The position numbers and the translations under genes were made by a program. From Hevea brasiliensis (lineage: Eukaryota > Streptophyta > Magnoliopsida > Malpighiales > Euphorbiaceae), in the NCBI RefSeq assembly GCF_030052815.1, contig NC_079499.1, forward strand, positions 99,234,480 through 99,298,479: a stretch of DNA of 64,000 nucleotides, in the 5' to 3' direction. Shown in pieces: positions 17,391 to 29,605 of the stretch. Every line of letters begins with the position of its first letter. Position 1 is the stretch's first letter. The notes under the pieces are model-generated. The model was not told the DNA's origin. It ran no database searches and saw only the letters and a program-made list of their open reading frames with translations.

Positions 17391-18843
17391 ATTATTCATT
17401 TGTATAGTCATAATATAATTAATTTTTTATTGTTATAAATAATTTTTTTTAAAAATTATTAATTTTAGTTATGAAAAGAGATTAAAATCTATCCCGTTAA
17501 TAAGAGGGTGGCAGATCGAATTCAGATTCAAGATAACCAATGTGTCTCATTATGGGCCCGAAAAATTACTGTATGAGTCCCCTTCCTTCAAAAATTTTCA
17601 ATTTATCAAAAAAAAAACTACTGTAAGACAATGAACAAGTTAATAGAAATTGCTCTAGATATTCCTAATATTGTTAACTGCTAGACATGGCTTGGTCTAG
17701 ATTTGGATCGAACTCGGAAGACTGAAATTAGAATTAAAATCGGATTAAAGTTGGTTAAATCTAAATTTAATTAAAAGCATTTTAAATCAAATAAAATGGT
17801 TTTGATTAGTTTGATCTGGTTTTGAATAAAATAAATTTTTTTTCTATTAATTTTGACAGTTAAATTTAATTAAATTAGATTAAACCAAAGCAAATTATAT
17901 GAATTAAACTACAATTAAACAGAAACCAAATAGAAACTGAGACTAGAAGTACTCTTTGATCCGATCTGAGTCCCTAGTCCTTCAAATGAAATCCACCAAT
18001 TCAATTTTGATCTAAAACCAGAAGAGGTCATTTCTATTAATTGCAGAGGCCACCACCATTACTAGAAAGTTTAAGTTTTTTCTTTTTTATTTTTTTCTTT
18101 TTTTGTCTTTGTATATAATGGCTATGTATACATATACTTAACCAAATGTTAGGGGGGATTTTTCTCCTTATTAGAGGTTTCTTAGGACCTGTTTAACATT
18201 ACTATTAGAATTACCATTGAGAATGTCACTTTTTTATATATATTAGTTAGAGGGTATTAAAAATATTTTAAAATTAAATTTGATAAGTTTTAGCTGTAAG
18301 AACACTAAAATAATAAAACAAAATTTTCAAATTTTTTTTTTTAACAATATCTAAAATAATACTTTTATTCAGAAAAGTAATTTTGAACTTCCAAATACAA
18401 CGGCAAACAAGCACTTAATCGACATCTACTTTACAAGTTTAATCAGATTTTGTTTCTCAAGAATAGGACAAAAGTCTTCAAGCTATATATAATGGAAGGT
18501 CGGATCATGATTAGATAAGCCTAAACCACATGAATTTTGGATTCCACTCTGTGAAACTAAACTGACATTATTCGCATCAAAATGCCTACTAATTTATTTT
18601 TAATGAATATTAGCAAAATAATTTATCTTTAATTTTAATTGTTGTCCATTTTTTTTATAGAAATTCTAGCCCTTCTTTCTGTTGATTAATAAATAGTCTA
18701 TTTTTAGTTGTATAACAATATAACGAGAAGTTTTACTTGGTTATTGTATAAAAAAATTGAATGAATTTTATCAAAATATATTAATGTTGGCTTCATTAAC
18801 TAAATTAAAGGTAATTTTATTGATAATTAAAGTTTAACTATCA
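17391..18843. other. AT-rich intergenic sequence
   Basis: No gene recognised. It contains T- and A-runs and scattered AACCGATTT-type repeats around 17700-17960, which resemble the CCGAAC-rich repeats elsewhere in the window but are too diverged to delimit. Confidence 0.4.
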
Positions 18844-19437
18844 AGGGAAAATACACTTTAGTAACCTATATTATAGTATTTTTAGCATTTAAGACATGTA
18901 CTTTATTTTATTACAAATAAGGAATTAGTACTGCAAGGATAAAGTGCTAACGACACTCTAATGTGGCATGTTGACATCATCTCTATGATAGCATGTCCAT
19001 GTCATCTCTATTACTGATGTGGCATGTTGACGTTATCTCCATTGCTAATGTGGCACCATGATAGCAATTTTTATGCCCCATTGTCATGTTGTTCTTAAGT
19101 GTAAAAGATAGAAAGTATATGTCTTGAATTGCCATGAAAATAAAGTTCAAGTCCTGAATATTAAAAGCACAACGCTTGAAAGTACATGAAAAAAAAAATT
19201 AGGGAAGAAATGGGAGAGAGAGAGAGTCAAATAGGAAGAGAGATAAAAAAAAAAATGTTTATCCAACTCTCACCATATCTCTCTCCCCCTCTTTCTCTAT
19301 CTCCTAATTTTTTTAATCCAACTCTTCCCTTCTCCCTTTCTCTCCTAAATTCAAGATAAAAAAAAAAAAATTAAGAGAGATAAGGAGAGAGAGAGATATG
19401 AGAGGGCAGAAAGAGAGAGGGGTAGAGTGACTCTCTC

Positions 19438-19481
<44 letters not shown>

Positions 19482-19914
19482 TCCTATTTGTGTCTTTCTC
19501 CCTCTCTATTTCTATTTGTGTCTTTCTCTATCTTTCTCTCTCTCATACCTCTCTCTTTTTCTAATTTTTTCTATGTATATTTGAAATTTTCGCACTCCTC
19601 ACATTCAAAGCTTAAACTTTATTTATTTTTTTTAGCAATTTAAGATATGTACTTTCCACCTTTTGTTCTTAAGGACAACATGACAATTGCATAAAAATTT
19701 GCTAACATGGCGCTAATATGACACCATGTCAACAACATAGCTTACTTCAGCATACCATATCAGCACTACGTCAGCCCTATTTAACACCGTTAAAGCACTT
19801 TGTCCTTACAGTGCTAACGGCACGAAAGTATATATCCTCATTTGCAACAAAACAAAATACATATCACAAATGTTGAAAGCATTATAGTAGAAGATACTAC
19901 AGTGTATTTTCTCT
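18844..19914. mobile_element. Long-terminal-inverted-repeat element (Mutator-like MITE candidate)
   Basis: The left end AGGGAAAATACACT and the right end, in reverse complement AGAGAAAATACACTG, start long imperfect inverted repeats that stay alignable for roughly 120 bases, through AAGGA(C/T)AAAGTGCT, and more loosely for about 300. Subterminal ATGTGGCATGTTGAC-type repeats occur several times on the left and in inverted form on the right. The core is a GA-rich/CT-rich pair that could fold, including (CT)n at 19441-19479. No transposase is present. Target duplications are not clear. Long inverted repeats with a GGGAAAATAC-like start suggest a non-autonomous Mutator-like element; a fold-back element is the alternative. 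Confidence 0.65.
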
Positions 19915-20424
19915 AAAATAAATAATGATTTAAATATATATTGATATTCTTGTAATATTTGAAATTGACTTATCAAATATTTAAATTAATTTTTACTTAA
20001 TTAATTTTTTTAACCTATTAAATATTTAAATTCATTAAAATCATAATACTTAAATATTAATTTACATGATCCGCTCCCCATAAACAATAAGTTGAATGAA
20101 AGTTAATTAAGACTATATTAGTTAAAATTCTAACTTTTCATGGTCTCCACCTCTAAGCTAATTTTGTATATATAAGATCAACCCATAATCTGATGTAGAT
20201 AACTAAACATGAATTTCTGATAGGCCAGCCACATGCATTTGCTCACTTGTCATTTGTTATGATCAGAAAATAGAGAGTTGCTTTGTCTTTTAACACAATT
20301 CGAACTAGAAAGATTTCAATTTTGCTTATATAATTTCTTTGATTAGTTAACGCCAAGAAAACGATAAGCTTTAGAAATAACAATAGATCTTGGGTTTATC
20401 TTGTTCTATATATATCCTTTGGGT
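19915..20424. other. AT-rich spacer
   Basis: No gene or recognised repeat. Confidence 0.4.
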
Positions 20425-21350
20425 CAGTGACGGAGTCAACGTTTTGGCTTAGGGGTCCAATTAAAATATATTATTTATTAATAAATTACTTATTTAAGTA
20501 TTGATTGAAGGAATTGATTAATTAACTATGATAATCATCTCATAACTATAAAATAAAAACATTTAACAGATATAATAATAAAAATAAGCGCTTTAATTTT
20601 TTTTTTTTAAATTGATTTGCTAAAAATTAAATGAAATTACTATTAGTTAAAAAAATGTAATGAATTATTAATATTGTGAATTGCTAAAACTAAAATATGT
20701 CGATGGCCTAATATTAAAAAATTTGTCCAATTTATCTCAAATCTATTTTTTTAAAAAAATTATAAGAAGTAAATTAAGTTAAAATTATAGATTAAATAAA
20801 ATAAATAACATAGTTTAACTTCTAATATTATAAAAGAAACTTCTTTTTTCTAACTTGAGTATGAAGACATTTTAGCAAGAAAAAAATTCAAAATAGTAAT
20901 GAGATTATAAGAAAAAAGCTACTAATGTTTTAAATTGATGAAAAAATATGAGAAAATTGTGTTAGACTTTTTTTTAAAGATATTATATAATAATTTAAAT
21001 TTTAAAGAATAAAAATTAGTAATTATAGATTTATTAAATAAGAAAATAATAAAATAAAATTGATAAAAAAATATAGGACCAAGTGGTAATAATGATTTGG
21101 ATTCTTGTTTAGTCTGAAAATTTGTATTTTATTATATTATTTTTTTAATAAAAAATTTAAAATTTTTTTAAATAAAATTACTATTAAACTTACTTAAAAC
21201 TTTTAAAACTCTCAAGTTCTCATACTCATCAAAATTTAATATAAAAATAAAAAAAAAACTTTTTTTTTTCTAAATTACCATTAAATTCTCAAAAAATTTT
21301 AAAATTTCAGGGAAGACCCAATGCCCCCCTTGGCCCCAGCTGTTCCTAAA
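20425..21350. mobile_element. Degenerate element with GTGACGGAG-type left end
   Basis: The left end CAGTGACGGAGTCAACG followed by GGCTTAGGGGTCC, and a right end with GCCCCCCTTGGCCCCAGCTG, resemble the inverted CAGTGGCGGAGCCA/TGGCTCCGCCACTG termini of a widespread class of plant repeats. The 0.9 kb between is AT-rich and non-coding. The right terminus is worn and no target duplication was found. Confidence 0.35.
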
Positions 21351-21505
21351 TTTTTAGGTTGGGTATAAAAGATCTAAAGAATTAATCAACCACTTTGAAG
21401 ATGTGTCTGTTTTGTTTTGCACATGATCTAATTGTTTTCTATATAATTTCATATAAAATCAGCGAATTCTATTGTATTAGGAGAGGGATCCTGTTGTAAT
21501 AATAA

Positions 21506-21506
<1 letters not shown>

Positions 21507-21564
<58 letters not shown>
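21507..21564. repeat. (TA)29 microsatellite
   Basis: An uninterrupted TA dinucleotide run of 58 bases. Confidence 0.97.
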
Positions 21565-21566
<2 letters not shown>

Positions 21567-22519
21567 CACTCATCTTTTATGTGATGCTTTAATATTTAAA
21601 GCCTGATGGATAAAAAAAATTCAAAATTTTTGGGGTATTTATGATCACGATCAAAACTTTATTTTTTTTGTGTATTATATCCCAATCTTAATTAGTCATC
21701 ATAATTATAACTAAAATAATTAAATTAAATTAAAAAAAATTAATAATAAATTATAATATAATCTATAAAGTTTTATTTAATTAACAAAATAGTCCATCCA
21801 CCAACCGACTCCTCACCTTCCAAGGAATCTCCCTAGCCCCTCCATGTTGCCGTCCAACACCAACAGCCACCAAAAATGAAGGAAGAGGATTTAAAATAAA
21901 TGAAAATAATGAATTTTTTTAATGAAATTGATAAAATAAATTAAATTGAAATAAAATAAATTTAAAAAATTAATTATTTAAAATATTTATTCTATTTAAT
22001 TTAATTTATATTTTAAATTAATAATTGAATTAATAAAATAAATTAAATTGAAACCGAATAAATTAAAAAATATCGCCCAAGTCATGTATCATAAGCTAAT
22101 CCACATTCAGACTACAGAAGATCTTGTTGCCGAGTTCAATTTAAATTAGGAGATTTTGTGAAGTCCAATTAACATATGCAAATGAACTTCCTAGAAAAAA
22201 ACAACCTACTCTCGATTAGGTCCGAAGAGAAGAAACTCTTTAAGTTTTGCCTAATCAATAAGATCACCGGACAATCTTTATAAAATAGTCAGATAAACCC
22301 TTGGGAGAGAAATCACAATATTTGCAAACTCATCAAGCTGCCAGCAGCAGCGCACAATATGTGACCACAATCGGTATATATCACTCGCTATCGCTTAATC
22401 TCATGAGTATTTTTATAAAAATTATTAAATTTTAATTTCTTTCATAAAGTTTTTAAAATTTTAATTTAATTTTATAAAATTCAATGTGACAAAAAATTAA
22501 AATTTTCAAATTATACGTA
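21565..22519. other. AT-rich spacer
   Basis: Mostly AAATTAAAT-type low-complexity sequence. The 22080-22400 part is less biased and could be a worn LTR, but I cannot assign it. Confidence 0.35.
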
Positions 22520-24110
22520 CCTTTCATCTTTTAAGGCTGTTCTTTCATCATCTAACCTGATGTACTTTTTTACTCGTTCCATCAGTTGCTCATAGTCTAT
22601 TGCCGAATTTTTGATTTTGGAATTCACAAATCTGTTATTTCTAGACCCCTTTTTTATTGTCTCGCAAGCTATTTTATAGTTGAGGTTTTCTATCTATATG
22701 GCTTCTGTGTTGAATCTGGATATATACTCCCTGAGAGACTGTCATTCTGCTTGTCAAATCTTCCTCAAGTTAGATGATAATTTCCTAGGTGGAATACAGC
22801 TCACAAACTTCTGTTTCAATGAGTTTGCCAGTTGCTCAAAGTTTTCTATAGAACCATTGGGCAGCCTTTGGTGCCACTTTGAACAAGTCCTGTAGTGTTG
22901 TTGGAAAAACCCTGCATAAAATAAAATTATTAATATTCTGTAAAAGTATCATTGTACGAAAATTTTTCAAATGACTCATAGGGTCAGAGGTCCCATCATA
23001 TTTTTCTAGGGCTAGTAATTTAAATTTTGATGGAAAAACTTCTGATAATATTTCTTCACTCAAAGGTGAACCATCTCCCATTCCATAATCATCGTTGTGA
23101 GAACTCTTCTGGAACTTATTGATTGCCCATGCAATTTTCTGGCTAAGAGCACTTTGTTCAGAGTATAATTCGTCATCATCTCAATAAACTTTCTTTGCCT
23201 TGCTCTTACTATTTCCAAATTTTACTTCTCTGACTAGCTTCCCGGATGGTACGGTGGTTACAAGAGCTGGAGGTGGCAGTATGATCACTAGTGTATTTGG
23301 GGTGCTACCCTTAATATTTTGCTCGTATTCTCTCTTTAATGATTTCAGCATGGCTTCTATTTCCTTGATTTTTCTAATCATTGAATCGGGATTAGAAAGG
23401 CCTATTGGCCATGAGCTGTTGCATTTGGTTGTGTGTCTATTGCAATTGGTAGAGTGTCCATATCACCTAAGATTTCTGAAAGTGTTTTGCCGAAGTTTGA
23501 ACTTGCATTAACCATTAAATTATTATGAATGAGAATAAAAATTTTTCAGGAAAAACCACGAACAAAGTTTTAATAAGAAAGGTGGAGGAAAAAACACTAG
23601 GTGATTTTTTCCCACAGATAGCACCAACTGATATTGCCATGTGTTTTTTGGGATGTTTGAATTTAACTAAATTGAGGGTCTTCTGAAAATATAAAAACAA
23701 GTGAGGGCCGGTGGTGATTAACAAGCACTCCGACACTCAAATCAGTAATCTGATTATGAATCAAGTATTCAATATAATCAAAGTGAATGTGTTTTGTTCG
23801 CATATCTGTTTTTGAAGTTTTATTCTCTATTTAAGTTGTAACGGTAATTATCCTCAAATTATGCTGGGAATTAAGTATGATCGGTGGCGTGATCTTCGTT
23901 TGGTCTGAACTCAATGAGAGTGCTGATATCTCTGATTTCTCCAATCTCGTAAAACAAGTCAGAACACTCTCAAAGATCTCCTTAGAGCTCGGTTCTTTTA
24001 GGTGTTCGATTTTGAGATCGAATGAGCGAGCTTTGTTCAGTTCTGAATTCGAATGGACGAACTTTGTCCGGTTCTAAGCTCGGATGGACGAGCTCTGACC
24101 AGATCGATTT
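22520..24110 (-). mobile_element. Gypsy retrotransposon remnant: LTR-like region plus gag
   Basis: Read on the minus strand, an LTR-like, non-coding region (about 24110-23640) is followed by a primer-binding-site-like TTGGTGCTATCTGTGGGA (23611-23628). A gag frame follows, broken by stops, from about 23510 to 22520. Gag landmarks are a coiled N-terminal stretch (IKEIEAMLKSLKREYEQ), then PSKFKLLALEKYDGTSDP, SHLKNF, and further on SLREYISRFN, as in the Retrotrans_gag domain of Tat/Retand-type Gypsy elements. Protease, polymerase and the second LTR are missing, so the element is 3'-truncated. Confidence 0.75.
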
Positions 24111-26406
24111 ATTAGTCTTTTATATCATTTGTTAATATAAATAAATAAAATAAAATAAATTTTAATTATTTAAAATCAAAATTTAATATTTATTAAGTTA
24201 TATTTACATAAATTTTAGTAGTATTTTTAAATTTTATATAATAGTATTCAAGTAATATAATATATAAAAATTTCTATAAATGTGTAATTATCCTTTTATA
24301 TATATATATATATATTGAAGATTTTTTTATGAGATTTTGAGTTTAATTCTCTTTATTAACACTAAAAAAAAAAGTTATATTGACTAGTTAAATCGACTGA
24401 GTCAATCGAGTTATATTGATTTATTGATTTAACCGGCAAATCACATCGAATTACTTCTTTATAAAATTTAATTATAAATTTGGACCAATTTGAGGGTAAA
24501 TATTCACTGAACAGAGTGCTAAACAAAAGTTGAAACTTTCAATATTTAATGTTCGGTTGACTTATTATTTTTGTATAATTTGGTAGCGTTCTTCGTACAA
24601 ATTAAATGGAAACTGATTTCCATGCCTGTTACATCTTGCAGCCAGTGGAAAGCGAAAAGCGAAATGGGATCCGCAAACAAATGACGATGTGAACTTTTAT
24701 TTTCTGGAGATTATATCAATATAAAATTTAAAATATAGATTATAAAAAGCTTGCTGTGTTTGAAAATTCTAAAAATGAAAAAAAAAATTAATTTAATTGG
24801 TTTTTTTATTAATTTTTATTTTTGAAATTTTAATTTTTTTTAATAACAACATAAATTATTTTGAAAAAAACAAATTTATGTCAAAGTTACATGATTTTAT
24901 AAAAAAATTTAATTTATTTAAAAAAACTATTATTTAATTCCTTTATTTTAATAAAATTAACTATTTATTTCTCTTATTTTAAAAATTACATTAGATAATC
25001 CTTTATTTTTGTTTCATTTACTCCTTAGTTCTTTTATCCTGCTTAAATCAAGTTTTTTGTTAGTTAATATTTTCAAAGCAGAGAAAAATTATCTAAATAA
25101 TTCAAGACTTAAAAAATAGAATGATTATATAATTATGCTTTTTAAATTACAGGTACCAAATAAAATTCAAACTAACAATTTAATCTTAAATTAAATTATG
25201 GATTCAAAGGTATTTTGGATTCACATTTTACTATCGCCTAAAATGGCTAGATGAGTAAAAAATAAATGAAAAAAAAATACAAGAATTAATGTATTTTCCA
25301 AATAAGATGACCAAATATATATTTTTGTTAAAATAAATAGATTAGATAATAATTTTTCCTTTATTTTAAGGAAATATTCTATTAAAGCATCCTTACCTAA
25401 GTTTTATGTATTTCCTTATTTTTTTTTTAATAATTATATTTATTTCTTTATAAATAAGAGTAAAATATAAAAGTAATTCAATTTATTTCACTTATATCAA
25501 TTATTCCAAATAATAGAATTCAAATAAATTCTATCAATTTAAAAAAAAATAATGATAAGCACAATAAATTACGAACTCATTTGAATTAGTACTCTTAATA
25601 GAATTGAATTGAAAATCATATCAAACTGGGTGCATGATGTATTTTTCTAAAAATTCTTTTTTTTTATAAATATTTTTAATATAAAATATCATTTTAGATA
25701 TATTAATTAAAGATTATTATAAATTAATGCTAAATTAAATTTAATATGTTTTAATAATAAAACTAAAACATATATATTTTTTAAAATATAAAAAAAGAAA
25801 TACAACAGAATTTATTCTTATTCGAAGCAAAATTAACAAAAATTCATATGATAAAAGTTTTTATGTTAGGATAAGGACTTAAAATAAAAAAGTATAAATT
25901 ATATTAATTTTAATTATTACAAATTTATATTTAATTATAATTATTAGCGTCATATATAAAGTGATTTTTAGGGTTATGCCATACAACACCTTGAATTTTT
26001 TTTAGAATTTTTTTAGAATAAATTATATATAAGAAAAGAATTAAAAAAAAAACTTATATAACCCTTTTTAATTTTATTTTTTTAAATTAAAAAATTTTAA
26101 TTATTTCATTTCAAAGAATGGAGAAAAAAAAAATCAATAGCTTAGTTTACGATCAGGGGATCGTAGAAATGGAACCTGATAAGCACGTTTTATCTTTGCA
26201 GCCCCATCCAGCAAAAAGCCGAAAACGGAGCCGCAAAATCAAAATCAAGGTCTGGGCTTCTGTTCCTGTCTTCCTCTCTTACTTGAAATTCTATGGTTAA
26301 AAAATTCAGTGGTACCCACTAATCAACAAATTTTGCTTCGCCATTGACTCCAGCCATCATTACTGCACCTTCTCACGGTCACAGAGAGAAATCGAATTGC
26401 AACAAC
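24111..26406. other. AT-rich spacer upstream of the FKBP-like gene
   Basis: Long low-complexity stretches with no recognised gene. The segment 26118-26235 is less AT-rich and could be an untranslated first exon or alternative start of the next gene (it ends CAAG/GTCTGG). It shares a GCAAAAAGCxGAAAxxGGAGCCGCAAA-like motif with 24640-24690. Confidence 0.4.
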
Positions 26407-27077
26407 ATGAACCAGGAAGATCACAGGTAAAAGAATTGCTGGGATTTAACAGGAAAAATGGATTTTGTATTTTATATAACGTAATTTACAGCTGCTATAA
26501 TTTCATGCATCAGGTCCCCCAAATTAATTTCTTTTCCTTCATGTGAGGAATTTGTGTCGTGGCAAGATATATGCTTGCATTTAGACTCCTCTATCTCATC
26601 ACCAATTTCATCTCCCGCAACTGAATTCCCATTCAATAACAAAGGTTGGATTCCTTTTATATATATTAAATATTTTCATTCAATTATCCTATTATTAGTG
26701 CAACAAATTGGATACGACCATCATTTGTAATTAAAGGAGAACTTGTGAAAGAGCTGATCCATGACTGCAATCATCACGAGTTAAAGCTGGTAAGTTACAG
26801 GGATATTGTCCTTGGCAGAGGTCAGCCTGTGAAAGCTAAAAATCTCAAGGTCATTTCACACTCGTCCTTAGGCTTTTCTGTCTTGTTTTCAATTGCGAGC
26901 TTTCTACTCAATATTCTGCAAATTTGCTCAATTTTCTGCAGGTGACTTTCCACTATGATCTGTATAATAAACGTCATAAGCGCGTTCAAACCAATGCGTT
27001 AGAGCGTTCTGCTGAAGAAGTTCACCTCTGCTGGCATCGATTTGGTCAAGGTGAAATCACAAACCCAAACTAGAGAT

Positions 27078-27120
<43 letters not shown>

Positions 27121-27485
27121 ATTTTTGAATTTACACTTGAAATAAAAAGAACATAATACAATGCAGGATTTGAGGAAGGAATTCGAGGCATGAGACCAGG
27201 GGGGATAAGAAGGGTTGTTGTTCTTGAGCAACATCCACCTATGGTCAGTATCAATTAAGAGTATGATTAACTAAATTTACTAATTCTTTCATCACTGTTT
27301 ATGTTCTGTTCCTTTCTTTTCAGTTAACAATTGTAACCTTCTAAGAAAGTGTTTTCAAAGAGAGATCAATCTGATATATTATTAATCTACAGGTTGAAGA
27401 ATATGGGATTTTTGATGTGGCCTTGCTTAAAGTTGAGATATCATGCAGCTGTCCACAACCACATGCAAATCTGTTCGATGCTTAA
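26407..27485 (+). CDS. FKBP-like protein, six short exons
   Basis: The gene is assembled from GT-AG junctions whose reading phases all agree. Exons: 26407-26426, 26514-26644, 26737-26849, 26942-27050, 27167-27243, 27393-27485, giving 180 residues. Residues ~80-170 resemble an FKBP peptidyl-prolyl isomerase domain: VTFHYDLYNKR near the start, GFEEGIRGMRPGGIRRVVV in the middle, and FDVALLKVEI near the end. The middle part resembles plant chloroplast FKBP20-2. The usual Pro-Pro-x-x-Gly and Ile-Pro-Pro active-site loop between RRVVV and the last strand is shortened to LEQHPPMVEEYG. It is therefore probably not an active isomerase, or an exon is missing from this model. No transit peptide is evident. 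Intron 4 holds a run of about 37 A. Alternatives: a decayed paralogue, or a longer gene with upstream exons. Exon borders are directly visible; the function is inferred. Confidence 0.6.
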
Positions 27486-28310
27486 TTTCATGTTAGTGTT
27501 TACTAGAATAAGAGGAGACCACTTCAACTCCAGTGTAAGATAAGATCCAACAAATATGGAGCAACAAATGATAATATTTATGTCTCAAAATGCTGCTAAA
27601 ACATCAAGAAAATAGTTATTAAGTGTATTAAAATAGATGCAACTACAATAAGTTTGTTCTTATACATAAGAAAAAATTTAATAATATGTTTACAATAATT
27701 GGAAAAAAAAAAACAAATAAACCCTTGTACTTTCAATTGAGGGTCAAATAGGTCCAAATTAAGTTTTGGGCCAAATAAACCCTTATACTTTCTAAATTAG
27801 GCCAAACAAGTTTTTATCTAATAAAATATTATTTATTTTTGAAATTATAGTAAATATCTAATTTAAAAATTAATAAATTTGTTTTTATATTAAAACAAGT
27901 TTATAATAGTTGCCTAAAAAATTAAAATCTTTAATTTTATTGCAACAAAAATAATGTTATGTTTTAAAGTGTCTTCAATTTATAGTTATTAATTATTAAT
28001 GCTAATTATATATTATTTTTAAATTCAATAAAATTAATCCAATTAATAAGTATGTGAGTACTCTTTTTCTTTATTAATTTGTTGGAGTCTGAATATACTA
28101 TATCAATGTGGGAAAATTCATTATTCACTTAAAAAAATTAATCTTAATACATAAAAATTAATTATAAATGTATATGACCTAAATTAAAAATTATATACCT
28201 AAACTAAAAATTATATAGTATGTTTGTAAAAACAAGAAGTCAATCATAATCCAATTATTCCATTTACTATTTTAAATTTATGAGATAATTTTTATGATAG
28301 TCATCATCAT
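27486..28310. other. AT-rich spacer with a local direct repeat
   Basis: Two copies of AAATAAACCCTT(G/A)TACTTTC occur 60 bases apart at about 27714 and 27773, as seen at ends of some plant non-autonomous elements. No gene. Confidence 0.4.
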
Positions 28311-28580
28311 TATCACTGCCGAGCGTGGTAGTTTGATGGTTGACTTGGTAAGATGGCCTTATCTCACTCCAGTTCAACTCTCTGTACCAATATGATGACT
28401 AAAAATTGTCTTTATTTATGAGTACAATAGGAGGCAATAGTGGATTGTCTATTGGTTCGCCTAATTGAATACCACTTTGAATTCGGCGGTAGACCTCTTC
28501 CTATAGAATTTAGTTAAATCCAGAAAGCCAACTGACGACCCTGGACCTCGGGTTTAAGGAGATTATGACAGTTATAATCG
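28311..28580 (+). mobile_element. tRNA-derived SINE candidate
   Basis: A box-A-like TGGTAGTTTGATGG (28327) and a box-B-like AGTTCAACTCT (28371) lie about 44 bases apart, as in RNA polymerase III internal promoters. They are followed by about 200 bases of less AT-rich non-coding sequence ending near an AT-rich tail. The right border and target duplication are uncertain. Confidence 0.4.
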
Positions 28581-29178
28581 AAGAGTCCTCAATTTTTTTA
28601 ATAAAAAAAAGCATGATCATCGTTTATTTTTAATTATATTTAAAAATATAAAGGAAAAGGAAAAATGACTATCAAGGGGTAGGAGAAGTAGTTGGCTTGT
28701 TCCTCCTTTTCTTTAATTGTACTTTTTAAATTTTATTTTTAAGTGCAATTCACTAGGATAATTTAAGAAATTTTAAATTATTTATTTAATACTACATTAT
28801 CAAAGTTTAAAGCCGTTAATGAAAAATTCTTATTTTCTTAATGGTGTGAAACTACATATATCTGATTGTCATAAAGTTCAATTCATGTCCCCAATTGAAA
28901 ATACGTGAAACTAAATATCACTTTTTAATAATTTTTCCTTTTTTATTATATAAATTATAAATAAAAAAATATTTTATAACTTATTTTCATAAGTAAGGTT
29001 AATTAAATTTTTCAACTTATATAACTATTAAAAATATAAAACTTCAACTTTAGATTTTATATTTTTTTAAAAATAATTCAATATATAAAAAAAGCAAGAA
29101 ATATTAAAGAATTTCAAATTAATACTCATTACATCACATAATGGCTATTAAAATTTATAATTAAAAAAAAATATTATT
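28581..29178. other. AT-rich spacer
   Basis: No gene or recognised repeat. Confidence 0.4.
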
Positions 29179-29229
29179 TCACATTCCTTCAGTTTAGCAT
29201 TACTAATCCAATGATTCAGCTACATGGTC
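29179..29229 (-). pseudogene. UGT91 remnant, left side of the nested transposons
   Basis: About 50 bases match the intact UGT gene at 43991-44031: CCTTCA, then CATTACTAATC, then CAGCTAC. They encode, on the minus strand, the part equal to VAESLRLVM near the UGT C-terminus, now frameshifted. The match continues on the far side of the 13 kb Copia/Gypsy insertion at 42421, so both pieces are one broken UGT copy. Confidence 0.75.
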
Positions 29230-29605
29230 TGTTATTTTTATATGGCCTCAATTTTGGATATATTTTTATGGATACGAATTGTGACTCTACCCGTTTCGCG
29301 CTGCGATCCGATATAGATAAAAATTGAGATATGTGGTGGTAGCAGAGGGCATAAGAATATGAACTAGTATAAATATTATAATATTTTACCTTTTACGGTA
29401 GAGTTGTGAAATATTTGCGAAACATATTGGGATTAGGGTTTGAGAGTTCTGAGTGATTGTATCTTACTCTTTTCATCGCAGTGAAACTTTTTCTCTTGTC
29501 TTACCCATGGACGTAGACCTTACGGTCGAATCACATTAAATCCTATGTTATTCTTCTTTTCTTTTCTATACTATGTGATTATGCGATTTATGTGTGTGCC
29601 TTAGA
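29230..29605 (+). repeat. Copia left LTR (truncated by Gypsy insertion)
   Basis: It aligns with 42027-42401 and with the solo LTR at 60620. The last ~20 bases are cut off by the Gypsy insertion after TTAGA. Confidence 0.85.

Noticed and set aside
19200..19560. CT/GA repeats considered as a CRISPR-like or satellite array
   Set aside because: Irregular dinucleotide runs without spacers; they form the core of an inverted-repeat element in a plant genome.
22586..23511. Plus-strand frames of 63-103 codons
   Set aside because: They are antisense to the Gypsy gag remnant on the minus strand.
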